Source of the DNA: Holophagales bacterium
Lineage (GTDB): Bacteria > Acidobacteriota > Thermoanaerobaculia > UBA5066
Assembly: GCA_016719485.1 (NCBI GenBank)
Contig: JADJZB010000028.1
Location: 124,001 to 188,000, forward strand
Reading direction: 5' to 3'
DNA: 64,000 nt
This document shows positions 1-8,031 of the stretch, one piece after another. Position 1 is the first letter of the stretch. Each line of letters opens with the position of its first letter. A program made the position numbers and the translations under genes. The notes under the pieces were generated by a model. It worked only from the letters and a program-made list of their open reading frames with translations, was not told the DNA's origin and did no database searches.

Positions 1-321
1 GCTGGTGAAGCCCGAGAGCCCGCCCTTCTGCCGGATCGTGTGGAGCCGGTCCCGGCGCCCCGTCAGGACCTTGTGCGGGTAGCACTGGTGGCTGACGTCC
101 CACACCAGGAGGTCCCTGGGGGTGTCGAAGACGTGGTGGAGGGCGACCGTCAGCTCGACCATACCGAGGCCCGAGGCGAAATGGCCTCCCGTCTTCGACA
201 CCGAGTTGATCAGGAAGGAGCGAAGCTCGTCGGAGAGCGTCGCCAGCTCCTCGAGGGTCAGGATCTTCAGGTCCCGGGGCCAGAGGACCCGGTCGAGGAG
301 CGGGGTCGGACGGCTGGTCAT
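1..321 (-). CDS. dxs: 1-deoxy-D-xylulose-5-phosphate synthase, N-terminal part (runs off the window)
   Basis: This is the N-terminal 107 residues of a thiamine-diphosphate enzyme that condenses pyruvate and glyceraldehyde 3-phosphate, the first step of the MEP isoprenoid pathway. The ATG is at 319-321 and the rest lies beyond base 1. Seen: the opening PLLDRVLWPRDLK, then GGHFASGLGMVELTVALHH and WDVSHQCYPHKVLTGRRDR. These match the family signatures GGHFASGLGTVELTVALH and WDVGHQAYPHK, with S and C at two positions usually G and A. It sits 21 bases downstream of ispA, so prenyl-precursor synthesis and chain elongation are probably co-expressed with xseAB. Confidence 0.93.
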   Translation of the reverse strand, partial: MTSRPTPLLDRVLWPRDLKILTLEELATLSDELRSFLINSVSKTGGHFASGLGMVELTVALHHVFDTPRDLLVWDVSHQCYPHKVLTGRRDRLHTIRQKGGLSGFTS

Positions 322-342
322 AGAACCATCAATGATATCCGG

Positions 343-1242
343 TCAACGGTCCCGGTGTCCGGCGTACTCGGCCACCGCCGCCAGGAGCCCCGGGGCACCC
401 TCCAGCACCCGGGCCAGGGAGAGTGTCTGGGCCAGGGTCCTCTCCCGCTCGACGACCGCGCCGTCGACACCGAAGACGGAGACGTAGGTGAGCTTCTCCT
501 GCGCGACGTCCTTGCCGACGCTCTTGCCGAGAACCGCGGCCGTCGCGGTGACGTCGAGGAGGTCGTCGGCGATCTGGAAGAGGACGCCCAGGGAGTCGCC
601 GAACCGCGCGGCGGCCTCCCGCCGCTCTCCGGTCGCCCCCGCCAGGACGGCCCCGAGCTCGCACGAGGCCGACAGGAGGCGCCCCGTCTTCTTCTCGTGG
701 ATCTCCTTCAGACGCCCCGCCGTCCGAAGGTCCTCCCGTCCGTGCCCGGACGCGGCCAGGTCGAGCGCCTGCCCGCCCGCCATCCCTCCGGAGCCGATCG
801 CCCGCGCCAGGAGGAGGACCGCCTCCGCGCGGCGGGCCGCCAGGGCCTCGCCGCGCGGCCGGGAGGCGAGGACCTCGAAGCCGAGCGACTGGAGGGCGTC
901 GCCCGCCAGGAGGGCCATCGCCTCGCCGTGCACGACGTGGCAGGTCGGCTTGCCCCGGCGCAGGGCGTCGTCGTCCATGCAGGGGAGGTCGTCGTGGATC
1001 AGCGAGTAGGTGTGGACCAGCTCGAGCGCCGCCGCGGCCTCCGCGACCTCGTCGCGTGGCGCGGCGCTCCCTCCGAGGACGTCGTGAACGGCGAGCGCGA
1101 GGGCGGGACGCAGGCGCTTTCCTCCCGCGAGCGTGCTGTAGCGCATCGCGTCGGCGAGACCCTCGCCGGCCGGGGGGAGGATCCGTTCGAGGGCAGCTTC
1201 GGCCTCTCCTCTCGCCGCGGCGAGGAACGCCCCGAGGCTCAC
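343..1242 (-). CDS. ispA: Polyprenyl synthetase (farnesyl/geranylgeranyl diphosphate synthase type)
   Basis: A 299-residue class-I prenyltransferase that elongates DMAPP with IPP to farnesyl or geranylgeranyl diphosphate. Seen: GGKRLRPAL near residue 45, the first aspartate-rich motif in HDDLPCMDDDALRRGKPT, and the second in FQIADDLLDVT. The short DDLPCMDDD spacing is that of bacterial IspA-type enzymes. I chose the GTG at 1242 (MSLGAFLAA...) because it overlaps the xseB stop as GTGA and starts just before the conserved core; longer readings only add low-complexity sequence antisense to nothing. Cytosolic, upstream of dxs in the same direction. Product chain length cannot be fixed from the sequence alone. 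Confidence 0.92.
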   Translation of the reverse strand: MSLGAFLAAARGEAEAALERILPPAGEGLADAMRYSTLAGGKRLRPALALAVHDVLGGSAAPRDEVAEAAAALELVHTYSLIHDDLPCMDDDALRRGKPTCHVVHGEAMALLAGDALQSLGFEVLASRPRGEALAARRAEAVLLLARAIGSGGMAGGQALDLAASGHGREDLRTAGRLKEIHEKKTGRLLSASCELGAVLAGATGERREAAARFGDSLGVLFQIADDLLDVTATAAVLGKSVGKDVAQEKLTYVSVFGVDGAVVERERTLAQTLSLARVLEGAPGLLAAVAEYAGHRDR

Positions 1243-1517
1243 GCCTCGTCCTCCCCCGCTGCGTCGTCTGCGCCGGGCGCGTCGAGGGGCTCCGTCTCGA
1301 GACCCTCGGGCGTCTCCTTCAGGACGACGTCGACCCGCTTCTGGATCTCCTCGAGCTTGCCGCGGCAGAAACGCGACAGCGCGACGCCTTCCTCGAAGAG
1401 CTCCAGCGACGCCTCGAGGCCCCTCTCGGGGTCCTCCAGCTCCGCGACGATCTTCTCCAGCCTCTCGAGCGCCTTCTCGAACGTGAGCCCTTTCGGGAGC
1501 TTCGCCTTCGCCGTCAT
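1239..1517 (-). CDS. xseB: Exodeoxyribonuclease VII small subunit
   Basis: A 92-residue small subunit of exonuclease VII, which binds several copies to the large XseA subunit and helps degrade single-stranded DNA. Seen: the XseB core FEKALERLEKIVAELEDPE followed by LEASLELFEEGVALSRFCR, with an acidic, poorly conserved tail that is usual for the family. The ATG at 1515-1517 overlaps the xseA stop as ATGA, and its own stop overlaps the ispA GTG, so xseA-xseB-ispA look translationally coupled. xseB-ispA-dxs is a common gene order in many bacteria. Confidence 0.93.
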   Translation of the reverse strand: MTAKAKLPKGLTFEKALERLEKIVAELEDPERGLEASLELFEEGVALSRFCRGKLEEIQKRVDVVLKETPEGLETEPLDAPGADDAAGEDEA

Positions 1518-2947
1518 CACGCACCGTCCTTCGAAATGTCCGTCACGCGCGCTCTCACGGTCCCGCGCGCCAGGACGATCCGGAGGGCGTCGCCCGGTGC
1601 GACGCCTTCCGCGTCGACGAGGGGAGCCGTCGCCCCCTCGACGTACGTCACAGAGTAGCCTCGTGCCAGCACGCGGAGCGGGTCGAGCGCCGAGAGCGAG
1701 GCGGCGAGCGCTCCGAGCCGCTCGCGCGAGGCGCCGAGACGCCGCTCCAGCCGCTCCGACGCCGCCCGCTCGGCCGCCGCCGTGCGCGCGAGACCGAGAG
1801 GCAGGGCGGCCCGGGACGGCCATGCCGCCACCGCCCCTTCGGCCCGCAGGAGGCGCTCGCGGTATGCCGCCGGCAGGCGCCGGACTGCCGAGAGGAGCTC
1901 CCGGGCCGCCGAGGACGCCCGCGCGGAGAGCGACGCCGCCCGCGCCGGGAAGCCGGCGAGCGCAGGGGCGTTCAGCAGGCGGGCCGCGTCGGCGTGGGCC
2001 GCCAGGAGGCGGCCCTTCAGGGTCCGCGTCAGCTCGCGCCCGAGGCCCTCGATTCGGCCCTCGAAGTCGTCCCGGCGGGCTACGACGAGCTCGGCCGCCT
2101 GCGACGGCGTGGCGGCGCGCAGGTCGGCCGCGAGGTCGGTCAGCGTCACGTCGATCTCGTGGCCGACGGCCGAGATCGTCGGAATGCGGCTGGCCGCCAC
2201 GGCGCGGACGACCCTCTCGTCGTTGAAGGCCGACAGGTCGTCGCGCGACCCGCCCCCGCGCGCCACGATGACGACGTCCGCGGCCGAGTGGCGCGAGAAC
2301 CCCTCGACGGCGCGCGCGATCTCGTCCGGGGCCGCGGCGCCCTGAACCGCCACCGGCCAGACCGTCACGTGCGCGTTCGGAAAGCGCGCCGACAGGACCT
2401 TCAGGACGTCGCGCACGGCGGCGCCGTGCCGCGACGTCACGACCCCGATCCGGCGCGGGAGGAGGGGAAGCTTCCGCTTCCGGGACGGATCGAACAGCCC
2501 CTCCGCAGCGAGCCTCGCCTTCAGCTGCTCGAAGGCGAGCTGCAGCGCGCCGGCCCCGACGGGCTGGATCTCGGAAACGACGAAGGAGAGCTTGCCGCTG
2601 CGGGCGTAGACGTCGGGCCGTCCCCGGGCCAGGACCTCCATCCCCTCTTCGGGGCGGAACGGAACCCGTGCGACGTCCGACGACCACATCACGGCCGGTA
2701 GCGCGGCCGAGGCGTCCTTGAGCGTGAAGTAGGCGTGCCCCGACGACCAGATCCGCCAATCCCCGATCTCACCCTTCACCCACGTGTCGGGGAGCGAGGC
2801 ACGCAGGACGCCGTTGAGCCTCGCCACGAAGAGCGAGACCGTGATCGCCGACGCCCCTGGAGGTCCGTCGCCAAACGGGAGGGTCGGCTCCGTGGAACCG
2901 GCCAGCGGTCGCCGCGGCACCCTGTAGCGGAACGACATCTCCCTCAT
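1517..2947 (-). CDS. xseA: Exodeoxyribonuclease VII large subunit
   Basis: Large catalytic subunit of exonuclease VII, about 476 residues. Seen: N-terminal OB-fold (residues about 35-130, with WVKGEIGDWR and HAYFTLKD), then the catalytic domain with PRRIGVVTS, DVVIVARGGGSRDDL, FNDERVVRAVA and the TISAVGHEIDVTLTDL signature. The C-terminal half is a long coiled coil ending in LRVLARGYSVTY, typical of XseA. The start is uncertain: ATGs at 2947 (MREM) and 2938 (MSFR) are both near a GAGGGAG tract, and a more distal ATG at 2977 has no conserved sequence after it. Coupled to xseB by an ATGA overlap. Confidence 0.93.
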   Translation of the reverse strand: MREMSFRYRVPRRPLAGSTEPTLPFGDGPPGASAITVSLFVARLNGVLRASLPDTWVKGEIGDWRIWSSGHAYFTLKDASAALPAVMWSSDVARVPFRPEEGMEVLARGRPDVYARSGKLSFVVSEIQPVGAGALQLAFEQLKARLAAEGLFDPSRKRKLPLLPRRIGVVTSRHGAAVRDVLKVLSARFPNAHVTVWPVAVQGAAAPDEIARAVEGFSRHSAADVVIVARGGGSRDDLSAFNDERVVRAVAASRIPTISAVGHEIDVTLTDLAADLRAATPSQAAELVVARRDDFEGRIEGLGRELTRTLKGRLLAAHADAARLLNAPALAGFPARAASLSARASSAARELLSAVRRLPAAYRERLLRAEGAVAAWPSRAALPLGLARTAAAERAASERLERRLGASRERLGALAASLSALDPLRVLARGYSVTYVEGATAPLVDAEGVAPGDALRIVLARGTVRARVTDISKDGA

Positions 2948-3007
2948 TCTATTGGCGTGGAAGAGAAGTCTCGACACCGGGCCGGGGCGGCGGCGCCCCC
3001 GGCGAGC

Positions 3008-4173
3008 CTAGGAGACCGGTGGGGCCGGCGCTCCGGCGCCGCGAGCCGCGGCGAACGGGAGCGCGAGGACGACGAGCATCAGCCGGAGGATCTCCACGTC
3101 GCCGAAGTTGTACTCGAACATCCCGGCCACGAAGAGCGCGACGTTCGCCGCGAGCGCCCCGCGGGCCAGGGAGCGCACGGCGGGGCGCGACCGGTCCCGC
3201 GAGAGGGGCCATCCGGCCGCGAGGACGGCGACGACGATCGCGAGGTAGGCGATGGCCGAGGGAACGCCCGTCTCCGCGGAGACGTTCACCAGGTTGTTGT
3301 GGAGGTGACCGACGTTCGCCTCCACGAATTCCGGCTGGCGGTAGACCGGGTAAAGCTCGGTTATCCGTCCCGGACCGACCCCGAAGAACGGTCGCTCCGA
3401 GATCATCGTGGCCCCGGACGACCACATCGCGAGCCGGTCGCGCGCGGCGGCGTCGGTCCGGTCGAACGTCGAGGCCGCCCTCTCCCGCACGCCCGCAGGC
3501 AGGACGAGAACGAGCAGGACGGCGAGCGGGGGGACGGCGAGAACGAGCCGGGGACGGGCCGTGAGGACGAGGACGACGACCCCGGCGGCCAGTCCGAGGT
3601 AGGCGCTCCTCGTGAAGGTGAGGCCCACGAGGAGGATCGCGGCCAGCGCGAGGGCTCCGTCGGCGACGCGCTGCGGACGCGGCCGCCCCGCCGTCAGCGC
3701 GCGCGCCGCCAGGACGAGCGAGAGAACCATCAGGAGCCCGGCGTACGTCATGTAGATCGAGAGCCCGCCGGAGGGCCTCTCCCAGACGTTGTCGTAGCCG
3801 AGGATGAAGTAGTCGACGAGGCCCCTCAGGACGAGGTACAGGGTGGTGAGCCGGAGGGCGTCCACGACGAGGTGGGCGTCCTCGACACCGTCGACGAGCG
3901 CCGCCACGAGGACGACGAGCAGGAACGTGACGAGGCCCTTGACCTCCCGGGCCGAGCGGATCGCGTCGGTCGAGAAGAAGACTGCGAGGATCGACAGCAA
4001 TAGGAACGGCGCGACGGGACCGTGAAGCGGCGACGTCCTTCGGAAGGGCCCGAGGGTTCTCTCCCGGCCCGCCGGACCGCCAGGCGCCAGAGCAGCGAGG
4101 CGAGGAGCGCCAGGGCGAGCGCGATGTTCGCGACCGCCATCACGTGACTCAGCGCCACGCACAGGACGAGCAC
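3008..4173 (-). CDS. O-antigen ligase/polymerase-like membrane protein, apparent frameshift
   Basis: A polytopic membrane protein resembling the Wzy_C/O-antigen ligase family, which transfers or polymerises surface polysaccharide in the inner membrane. Seen: at least nine hydrophobic segments, and the family-type loop MISERPFFGVGPGRI followed by GHLHNNLVNVSAETG with the conserved histidines before a helix. The first about 40 residues (MLVLCVALSHVM, starting at GTG 4173) are in a different frame from the rest. The switch must fall between about 4020 and 4090, where residues FHGPVAPFLLLSILAVFF begin in the second frame. Either a sequencing error or a broken gene. No neighbouring surface-polysaccharide cluster is seen, so its substrate is unknown. 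Confidence 0.72.
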
Positions 4174-4229
4174 AGCGAACGCCGCACGCGGGAGCGGAGC
4201 CCGGTGGGAAAGTGAGCCTGGGAGCAGGT

Positions 4230-4487
4230 TCAGGACGCGCGGGCCCCGGCGGGGAGGGCCTCTTCGACCAGCATGACCGGGATGTCCGAGACGATCGGGT
4301 AGACCCGGCCGCAGGCGCCGCAGTGGAGGCCCTCGGTCACGACGGGTTCCTCGTCGCGGAACCTGTCGCGGTACTTCTCGACGACCTGCGCGGCGGCCCC
4401 GGCCTCGAGGGGGCAGAGGGTCACGGCCGGTCGGGCGTCACATGCCGGGCAGGCGAGGATGGCGAGGAGCTCGGGATCTACGGCCAT
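4230..4487 (-). CDS. Trm112-like zinc-ribbon protein
   Basis: An 85-residue protein of the Trm112/UPF0434 (YcaR) family. Seen: LLAILACPACDARPAV with the first CxxC and LHCGACGRVYPIVSDIPVML with the second, the usual four-cysteine zinc-ribbon layout followed by the PIxxxIPxML tail. Eukaryotic and archaeal relatives activate methyltransferases; the bacterial role is poorly defined. It is 38 bases downstream of the ymdB-like gene and just upstream of the O-antigen-ligase-like gene, all on the minus strand. Confidence 0.85.
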   Translation of the reverse strand: MAVDPELLAILACPACDARPAVTLCPLEAGAAAQVVEKYRDRFRDEEPVVTEGLHCGACGRVYPIVSDIPVMLVEEALPAGARAS

Positions 4488-4525
4488 GTCCGAATGCTAG
4501 CAGGAGGTGCGGCCGCCCTGACGGA

Positions 4526-5317
4526 TCAGGAACCGAGCTTCTCCTGGATCGGCGTGATCGACCGGGCCTTCCCCGTCGCCTCGTCCACGTCGACGATGGC
4601 GCCGCAGAGGCGGACGTCGCGCGTGGCCGTCTCCATGCCGCGGGGCGTCTGGAACCGGAAACGCTCGAGGATGTTCTTCGGGTCGAATCCGATGATCCCC
4701 TCGTAGGCCCCGGTCATACCGGCGTCGCCCTGGTAGGCCGTCCCCTTCGGCAGGACCCGGGCATCCGCGGTCGGGACGTGGGTGTGCGTCCCGATGACGA
4801 GCGAGGCGCGCCCGTCGAACCACCACCCCGTCGCCTGCTTCTCGGAGGTCGCCTCGGCATGGATGTCGATAACGACCACCTTCAGCTCCGGGCAGGCCGC
4901 CTTCATCTCCTCGAGGCAGACGTCGCCGACGCGGAACGGCGAGTCGGTCGCGGCCATGAAGACCTGCCCCTGCAGGTTCAGGACACCGACCGGTATTCCC
5001 GCGGGCGTCGACTGGATCGACCAGCCCCGCCCCGGGTTGCCCGGCGGGTAGTTCGCGGGACGGATGAGGTTCGGGATGTCGTCGAGGAGGGGAACGAAGT
5101 CCTTCTTGTCCCAGATGTGGTTGCCCGACGTGAAGACGTCGATGGGGAGCTTCGAGAGGTCCGCGAAGATCTCCGCGGTCACGCCGAACCCTCCCGCCGC
5201 GTTCTCGACGTTGACCACGGTGAAGTCGATCGCCTCGCGGGCGATGACCTTCTCCAGCAGCCCGAGGGCCTTGCGGCCCGGCTTTCCGACGACGTCTCCG
5301 ACGAACAGGAGCTTCAC
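4526..5317 (-). CDS. ymdB: YmdB-like metallophosphoesterase (TIGR00282 family)
   Basis: A 263-residue calcineurin-like phosphodiesterase, of the family in which Bacillus YmdB hydrolyses 2',3'-cyclic nucleotides. Seen: MKLLFVGDVVGKPGRKA at the start (first metal Asp), VVNVENAAGGFG, FTSGNHIWDKKDF (the GNH motif), VIDIHAEATSEK and VIGTHTHVPTAD, in the usual order and spacing. It follows rny after an 81-base gap containing a strong hairpin. rny-ymdB linkage is widespread and links the enzyme to RNA turnover. Cytosolic; no signal peptide is seen. Confidence 0.92.
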   Translation of the reverse strand: MKLLFVGDVVGKPGRKALGLLEKVIAREAIDFTVVNVENAAGGFGVTAEIFADLSKLPIDVFTSGNHIWDKKDFVPLLDDIPNLIRPANYPPGNPGRGWSIQSTPAGIPVGVLNLQGQVFMAATDSPFRVGDVCLEEMKAACPELKVVVIDIHAEATSEKQATGWWFDGRASLVIGTHTHVPTADARVLPKGTAYQGDAGMTGAYEGIIGFDPKNILERFRFQTPRGMETATRDVRLCGAIVDVDEATGKARSITPIQEKLGS

Positions 5318-5347
5318 GACCTGGTCCTTTCCGGGGCTGGGGACGAC

Positions 5348-5374
5348 GCCGCCCCGGGGAGGCCCCGGGGCGGC
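5348..5374. other. Perfect GC hairpin between rny and ymdB
   Basis: A 12-bp perfect inverted repeat (GCCGCCCCGGGG and its complement) separated by a 3-base loop, lying in the 81-base gap between rny and ymdB. No T-run follows on either strand, so it is not a standard intrinsic terminator. It may attenuate read-through or protect the 3' end of the rny message. Confidence 0.6.
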
Positions 5375-5398
5375 GGGCGTACGTGGGATTTCGCGAGC

Positions 5399-7006
5399 CT
5401 ACTTGGCGTACTCGACCGCGCGGGTCTCGCGGATGACGGTGATCCGGATCTGGCCGGGGTACTGGAGCTCGGACTGGATCCGCTTGGCGAGGTCCTTCGA
5501 CATCCAGAAGCAGTCGGCGTCGTTGACCTGCTTGGCGTCGACGATGACGCGCAGCTCGCGTCCCGCCTGGATGGCGAAGGTCTTCTCGACCCCCTTCATC
5601 CCCTGCGTCATCTGCTCGAGCTTCTCGAGGCGCTTGACGTACGTCTCGATGATCTCGCGTCGCGCGCCGGGGCGGGCGGCCGAGATGGCGTCGGCGGCGT
5701 TCACGAGGACCGCCTCGATCGTCCGCGGCTCGTAGTCGCCGTGGTGGCACTCCATGCCGTGGATGACGGCCTCGCTCTCGCCGTACTTCTTGAGGAGCTG
5801 CCGGCCGAGCTCGAGGTGCGTCCCCTCCTGCTCGCGGTCGATCGCCTTGCCGATGTCGTGGAGGATGCCGGCGCGCTTGGCGACGGCGACGTCGACCTTC
5901 AGCTCGCTCGCCATGTGGCAGGCGGCCCAGGCGACTTCCTTCGAGTGCTGCAGGACGCTCTGCCCGTAGCTCGTCCGGTACTTCAGGCGCCCGAGGAGCT
6001 TCACGAGCTCCGGGTGGAGGTCGGCGATGCCGAACTCGTAGGCGGCGGCCTCACCGGTCTTCTTGAGGTCTTCCCAGAGCTCGGCGCGGACCTTCTCGAC
6101 GACTTCCTCGATCCGGGCCGGGTGAATCCGCCCGTCCTGGATCAGCCGCTCGAGCGCCCGCCGGGCGACCTCGCGCCGGATCGGGTCGAACGAGGAGAGC
6201 AGGACGGCCTCCGGCGTGTCGTCGATGATGATGTCGACCCCGGTGGCCGCCTCGACGGCGCGGATGTTCCGCCCCTCGCGGCCGATGATGCGACCCTTCA
6301 TCTCGTCGCTCGGCAGGTCGAGGACGGTCACCGTCGTCTCCGCGACGTAGTCGGAAGCCATCCGCTGGGTCGTCATCGCCAGGAGGCGCTTCGCCTTCAT
6401 CTGGGCGTTGTCGACGGCGTCCTCCTCGATGCGACGGATGAGTCCGGTCGCCTCGAGCCGGGCCTCGTTCTCGAGGTCCCGGATCAGGTCCTTCTTCGCC
6501 TGCTCCGTCGTCAGCCCCGCGATCTGCTCGAGCTTGGCGCGCTGCGCGACCACCAGCGACTCGGCTTCCTTCTGGGCCTCGGCCTCGATCTCGTCGACGT
6601 GCTTCTCGCGCTTGTCGAGGTTCTTCGACCGGTTCTCCGCGTCCTGCTCGCGCTTCTCGGCGGTGCCGATCTTCCGGTCGAGCGACTCCTCCTTCGTCAG
6701 GAGCCTCTTCTCGAGGTCGACGAGCTCGTTGCGCCGGCGCGCCACCTCCTCGTCGACGGCCTCGCGGGCCTTGAGAAGATGCTCCTTGGCGTCGAGCTCG
6801 GCCTTCTGCGCGGTGGACTGGGCGCGACGGACCTCGGCCTCGGCCTGGAGCTTCGCCGTCTCCAGGACCTTTCGCGCCTCGAGGTCGGCGAGGGCCCGGG
6901 CCTGATCGGCATTCGCCCTCGCCTTCGTCGCACGGACGAAGAAAACCACCGCCGCCACAAAGAGGATCGCGGCTACGGCGATGGCGATGTAACTAGCTGG
7001 ATTCAC
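5399..7006 (-). CDS. rny: Ribonuclease Y
   Basis: A 535-residue membrane-anchored endoribonuclease that initiates mRNA decay. Seen: one N-terminal transmembrane helix (residues about 5-24), a long charged coiled coil to about residue 200, the KH domain with MKGRIIGREGRNIRAVEAAT, and the HD domain with GILHDIGKAIDREQEGTH and ECHHGDYEP. The ending RAVEYAK is the usual RNase Y C-terminus. The length is close to the family norm of about 520. It is downstream of the probable 6S RNA and upstream of the ymdB-like gene in the same direction. Confidence 0.96.
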   Translation of the reverse strand: MNPASYIAIAVAAILFVAAVVFFVRATKARANADQARALADLEARKVLETAKLQAEAEVRRAQSTAQKAELDAKEHLLKAREAVDEEVARRRNELVDLEKRLLTKEESLDRKIGTAEKREQDAENRSKNLDKREKHVDEIEAEAQKEAESLVVAQRAKLEQIAGLTTEQAKKDLIRDLENEARLEATGLIRRIEEDAVDNAQMKAKRLLAMTTQRMASDYVAETTVTVLDLPSDEMKGRIIGREGRNIRAVEAATGVDIIIDDTPEAVLLSSFDPIRREVARRALERLIQDGRIHPARIEEVVEKVRAELWEDLKKTGEAAAYEFGIADLHPELVKLLGRLKYRTSYGQSVLQHSKEVAWAACHMASELKVDVAVAKRAGILHDIGKAIDREQEGTHLELGRQLLKKYGESEAVIHGMECHHGDYEPRTIEAVLVNAADAISAARPGARREIIETYVKRLEKLEQMTQGMKGVEKTFAIQAGRELRVIVDAKQVNDADCFWMSKDLAKRIQSELQYPGQIRITVIRETRAVEYAK

Positions 7007-7106
7007 CTGTAGTCCCCCTCGTCTCGCATGTCGTCGAGGGTGACCCTGTGCCGGGAAGCGGAAACGAGAGACCGGGGGAATGCTGCCGCTAGGAAGCCCT
7101 CGCGGG

Positions 7107-7127
7107 AAAAAGGCCCCCGCCTCGGCC
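7107..7127 (-). terminator. Terminator-like element after the 6S-like RNA
   Basis: On the minus strand a short GGCC/GGCC-closed hairpin is followed directly by TTTTT (7111-7107), 3' of the structured RNA and 100 bases ahead of rny. The stem is only four strong pairs, so termination strength is uncertain, but this is the only T-run in the 270-base gap. Confidence 0.45.
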
Positions 7128-7128
7128 G

Positions 7129-7262
7129 TGTGAGCCTGAGTCTTTGAACCCTCGGTAAACCAGGGCGAACGACCCGGGGCGACCCGTCAGTTCCCCGGCC
7201 GGAGCCGGGGCGTCACAGGGTGGCCGGGCTTCGGGACGTTCAGGGTTCAAATATCGGTTCAA
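7129..7262 (-). ncRNA. ssrS: Probable 6S RNA
   Basis: The 270-base gap between zapA and rny holds no plausible gene but folds as a long rod on the minus strand. Seen: a 10-bp terminal stem of TTTGAACCCT (7251-7242) with AGGGTTCAAA (7152-7143). Inside it are the matching arms GGCCACCC and GGGTCGCC and a terminal hairpin CCCCGGC-TCCG-GCCGGGG. A T-run follows. The rod shape and the position directly downstream of zapA are those of 6S RNA, which mimics an open promoter and binds the housekeeping RNA polymerase. I place the ends loosely. The core of about 110-130 nt is shorter than the typical 180, which keeps this tentative. Confidence 0.55.
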
Positions 7263-7276
7263 GGACATTTGCTCAA

Positions 7277-7633
7277 TCACGCACCGCGCAGGGTGCCAGA
7301 TATATCCGTTCCGGCTCGCGCCGGGACATCCGCAGGCAGTATCCCGAGGATCTCGTCCAGTTTCTCGACGAGGCGGCCCGCCACCGGCAGGAGCCGCCCC
7401 GGATCACCCATCCGGGTCTTCAATCGGTACTGATGGAACTCGTCGGAGACGTTCAGGGCCGTCAGGATGGCGATTTTCGTCGAGTCCACGGTCGGGGCGT
7501 GTGCCGCCACTTCCCGCATCTTCCGGTCCACGAACGCGGCGAGGTCGAGGATGTACTCCGCCTCTCCGGCCGCGCGGACCGAATAAGTCTGTCCGAAGAT
7601 CTCCACCTGGATGACGGTAGGCCTGTTCTCCAT
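7277..7633 (-). CDS. zapA: Cell division protein ZapA
   Basis: A 118-residue member of the ZapA family, which crosslinks FtsZ protofilaments at the division ring. Seen: VIQVEIFGQTYSVRA at the start (the ZapA beta-strand core), then AEYILDLAAFVDRKMREVA and the helical KIAILTALNVSDEFHQ. The C-terminal helix is followed by a short disordered tail. It lies 51 bases downstream of a coiled-coil gene that may be a functional ZapB counterpart, and immediately upstream of the 6S-like RNA, a linkage seen in many bacteria. Confidence 0.92.
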   Translation of the reverse strand: MENRPTVIQVEIFGQTYSVRAAGEAEYILDLAAFVDRKMREVAAHAPTVDSTKIAILTALNVSDEFHQYRLKTRMGDPGRLLPVAGRLVEKLDEILGILPADVPARAGTDISGTLRGA

Positions 7634-7684
7634 CCCGGCAGCTCTCCTTCTTTGCTGCCGCCGGAGAGGATATCACGCGGCGCC

Positions 7685-8020
7685 TCAGACTTCGGCGGCC
7701 GGCTCCTCCAAGCTCTTGACCAGACGCTCGATACGGGCACGGACCTCTTCCCGCTCGACGGACATCCTCGAGAGCCTCTCGTTCAGTTCGGCCACGTGGA
7801 CGGCCCCTTCACGGCTGTCGGTCAGCTCGGCCTTGAGGCGGTCCCGTTCGGCGGCCGTCTCCTCGAGAGCGGCGCGGAGGCGGCCGTTCTCGGCGGCGCT
7901 TCCCTGCACCGCGGACAGGAGCCTGGCGACCCGCTCTTCCATGGCGGAGAGAAGCTGCTCGAGCTCTGCAACCGCCGGAACCTGCTCCTCGGCGGGGGCC
8001 TTTTCCTTCTTTCCGCTCAT
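7685..8020 (-). CDS. Coiled-coil protein, ZapB-like by position
   Basis: A 111-residue hydrophilic protein that is almost entirely predicted coiled coil: heptad-like runs from about residue 16 (ELEQLLSAMEERVARLLSA) to residue 105, with a lysine-rich N-terminus and acidic tail. It lacks a signal peptide or membrane segment. Between pheT and zapA, this place is often occupied by a small coiled-coil protein in related genomes, and a division role as partner of ZapA is a reasonable inference. Coiled-coil composition alone cannot prove ZapB homology. ATG at 8018-8020, 11 bases after the pheT stop. Confidence 0.7.
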   Translation of the reverse strand: MSGKKEKAPAEEQVPAVAELEQLLSAMEERVARLLSAVQGSAAENGRLRAALEETAAERDRLKAELTDSREGAVHVAELNERLSRMSVEREEVRARIERLVKSLEEPAAEV

Positions 8021-8031
8021 CTCGTTCTCCT

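Noticed and set aside
4442..7012. Long plus-strand open frame over ymdB and rny
   Set aside because: It lies antisense to two well-conserved genes, and its composition (long runs of Leu, Val, Asp and Glu) is an artefact of high GC on the opposite strand.
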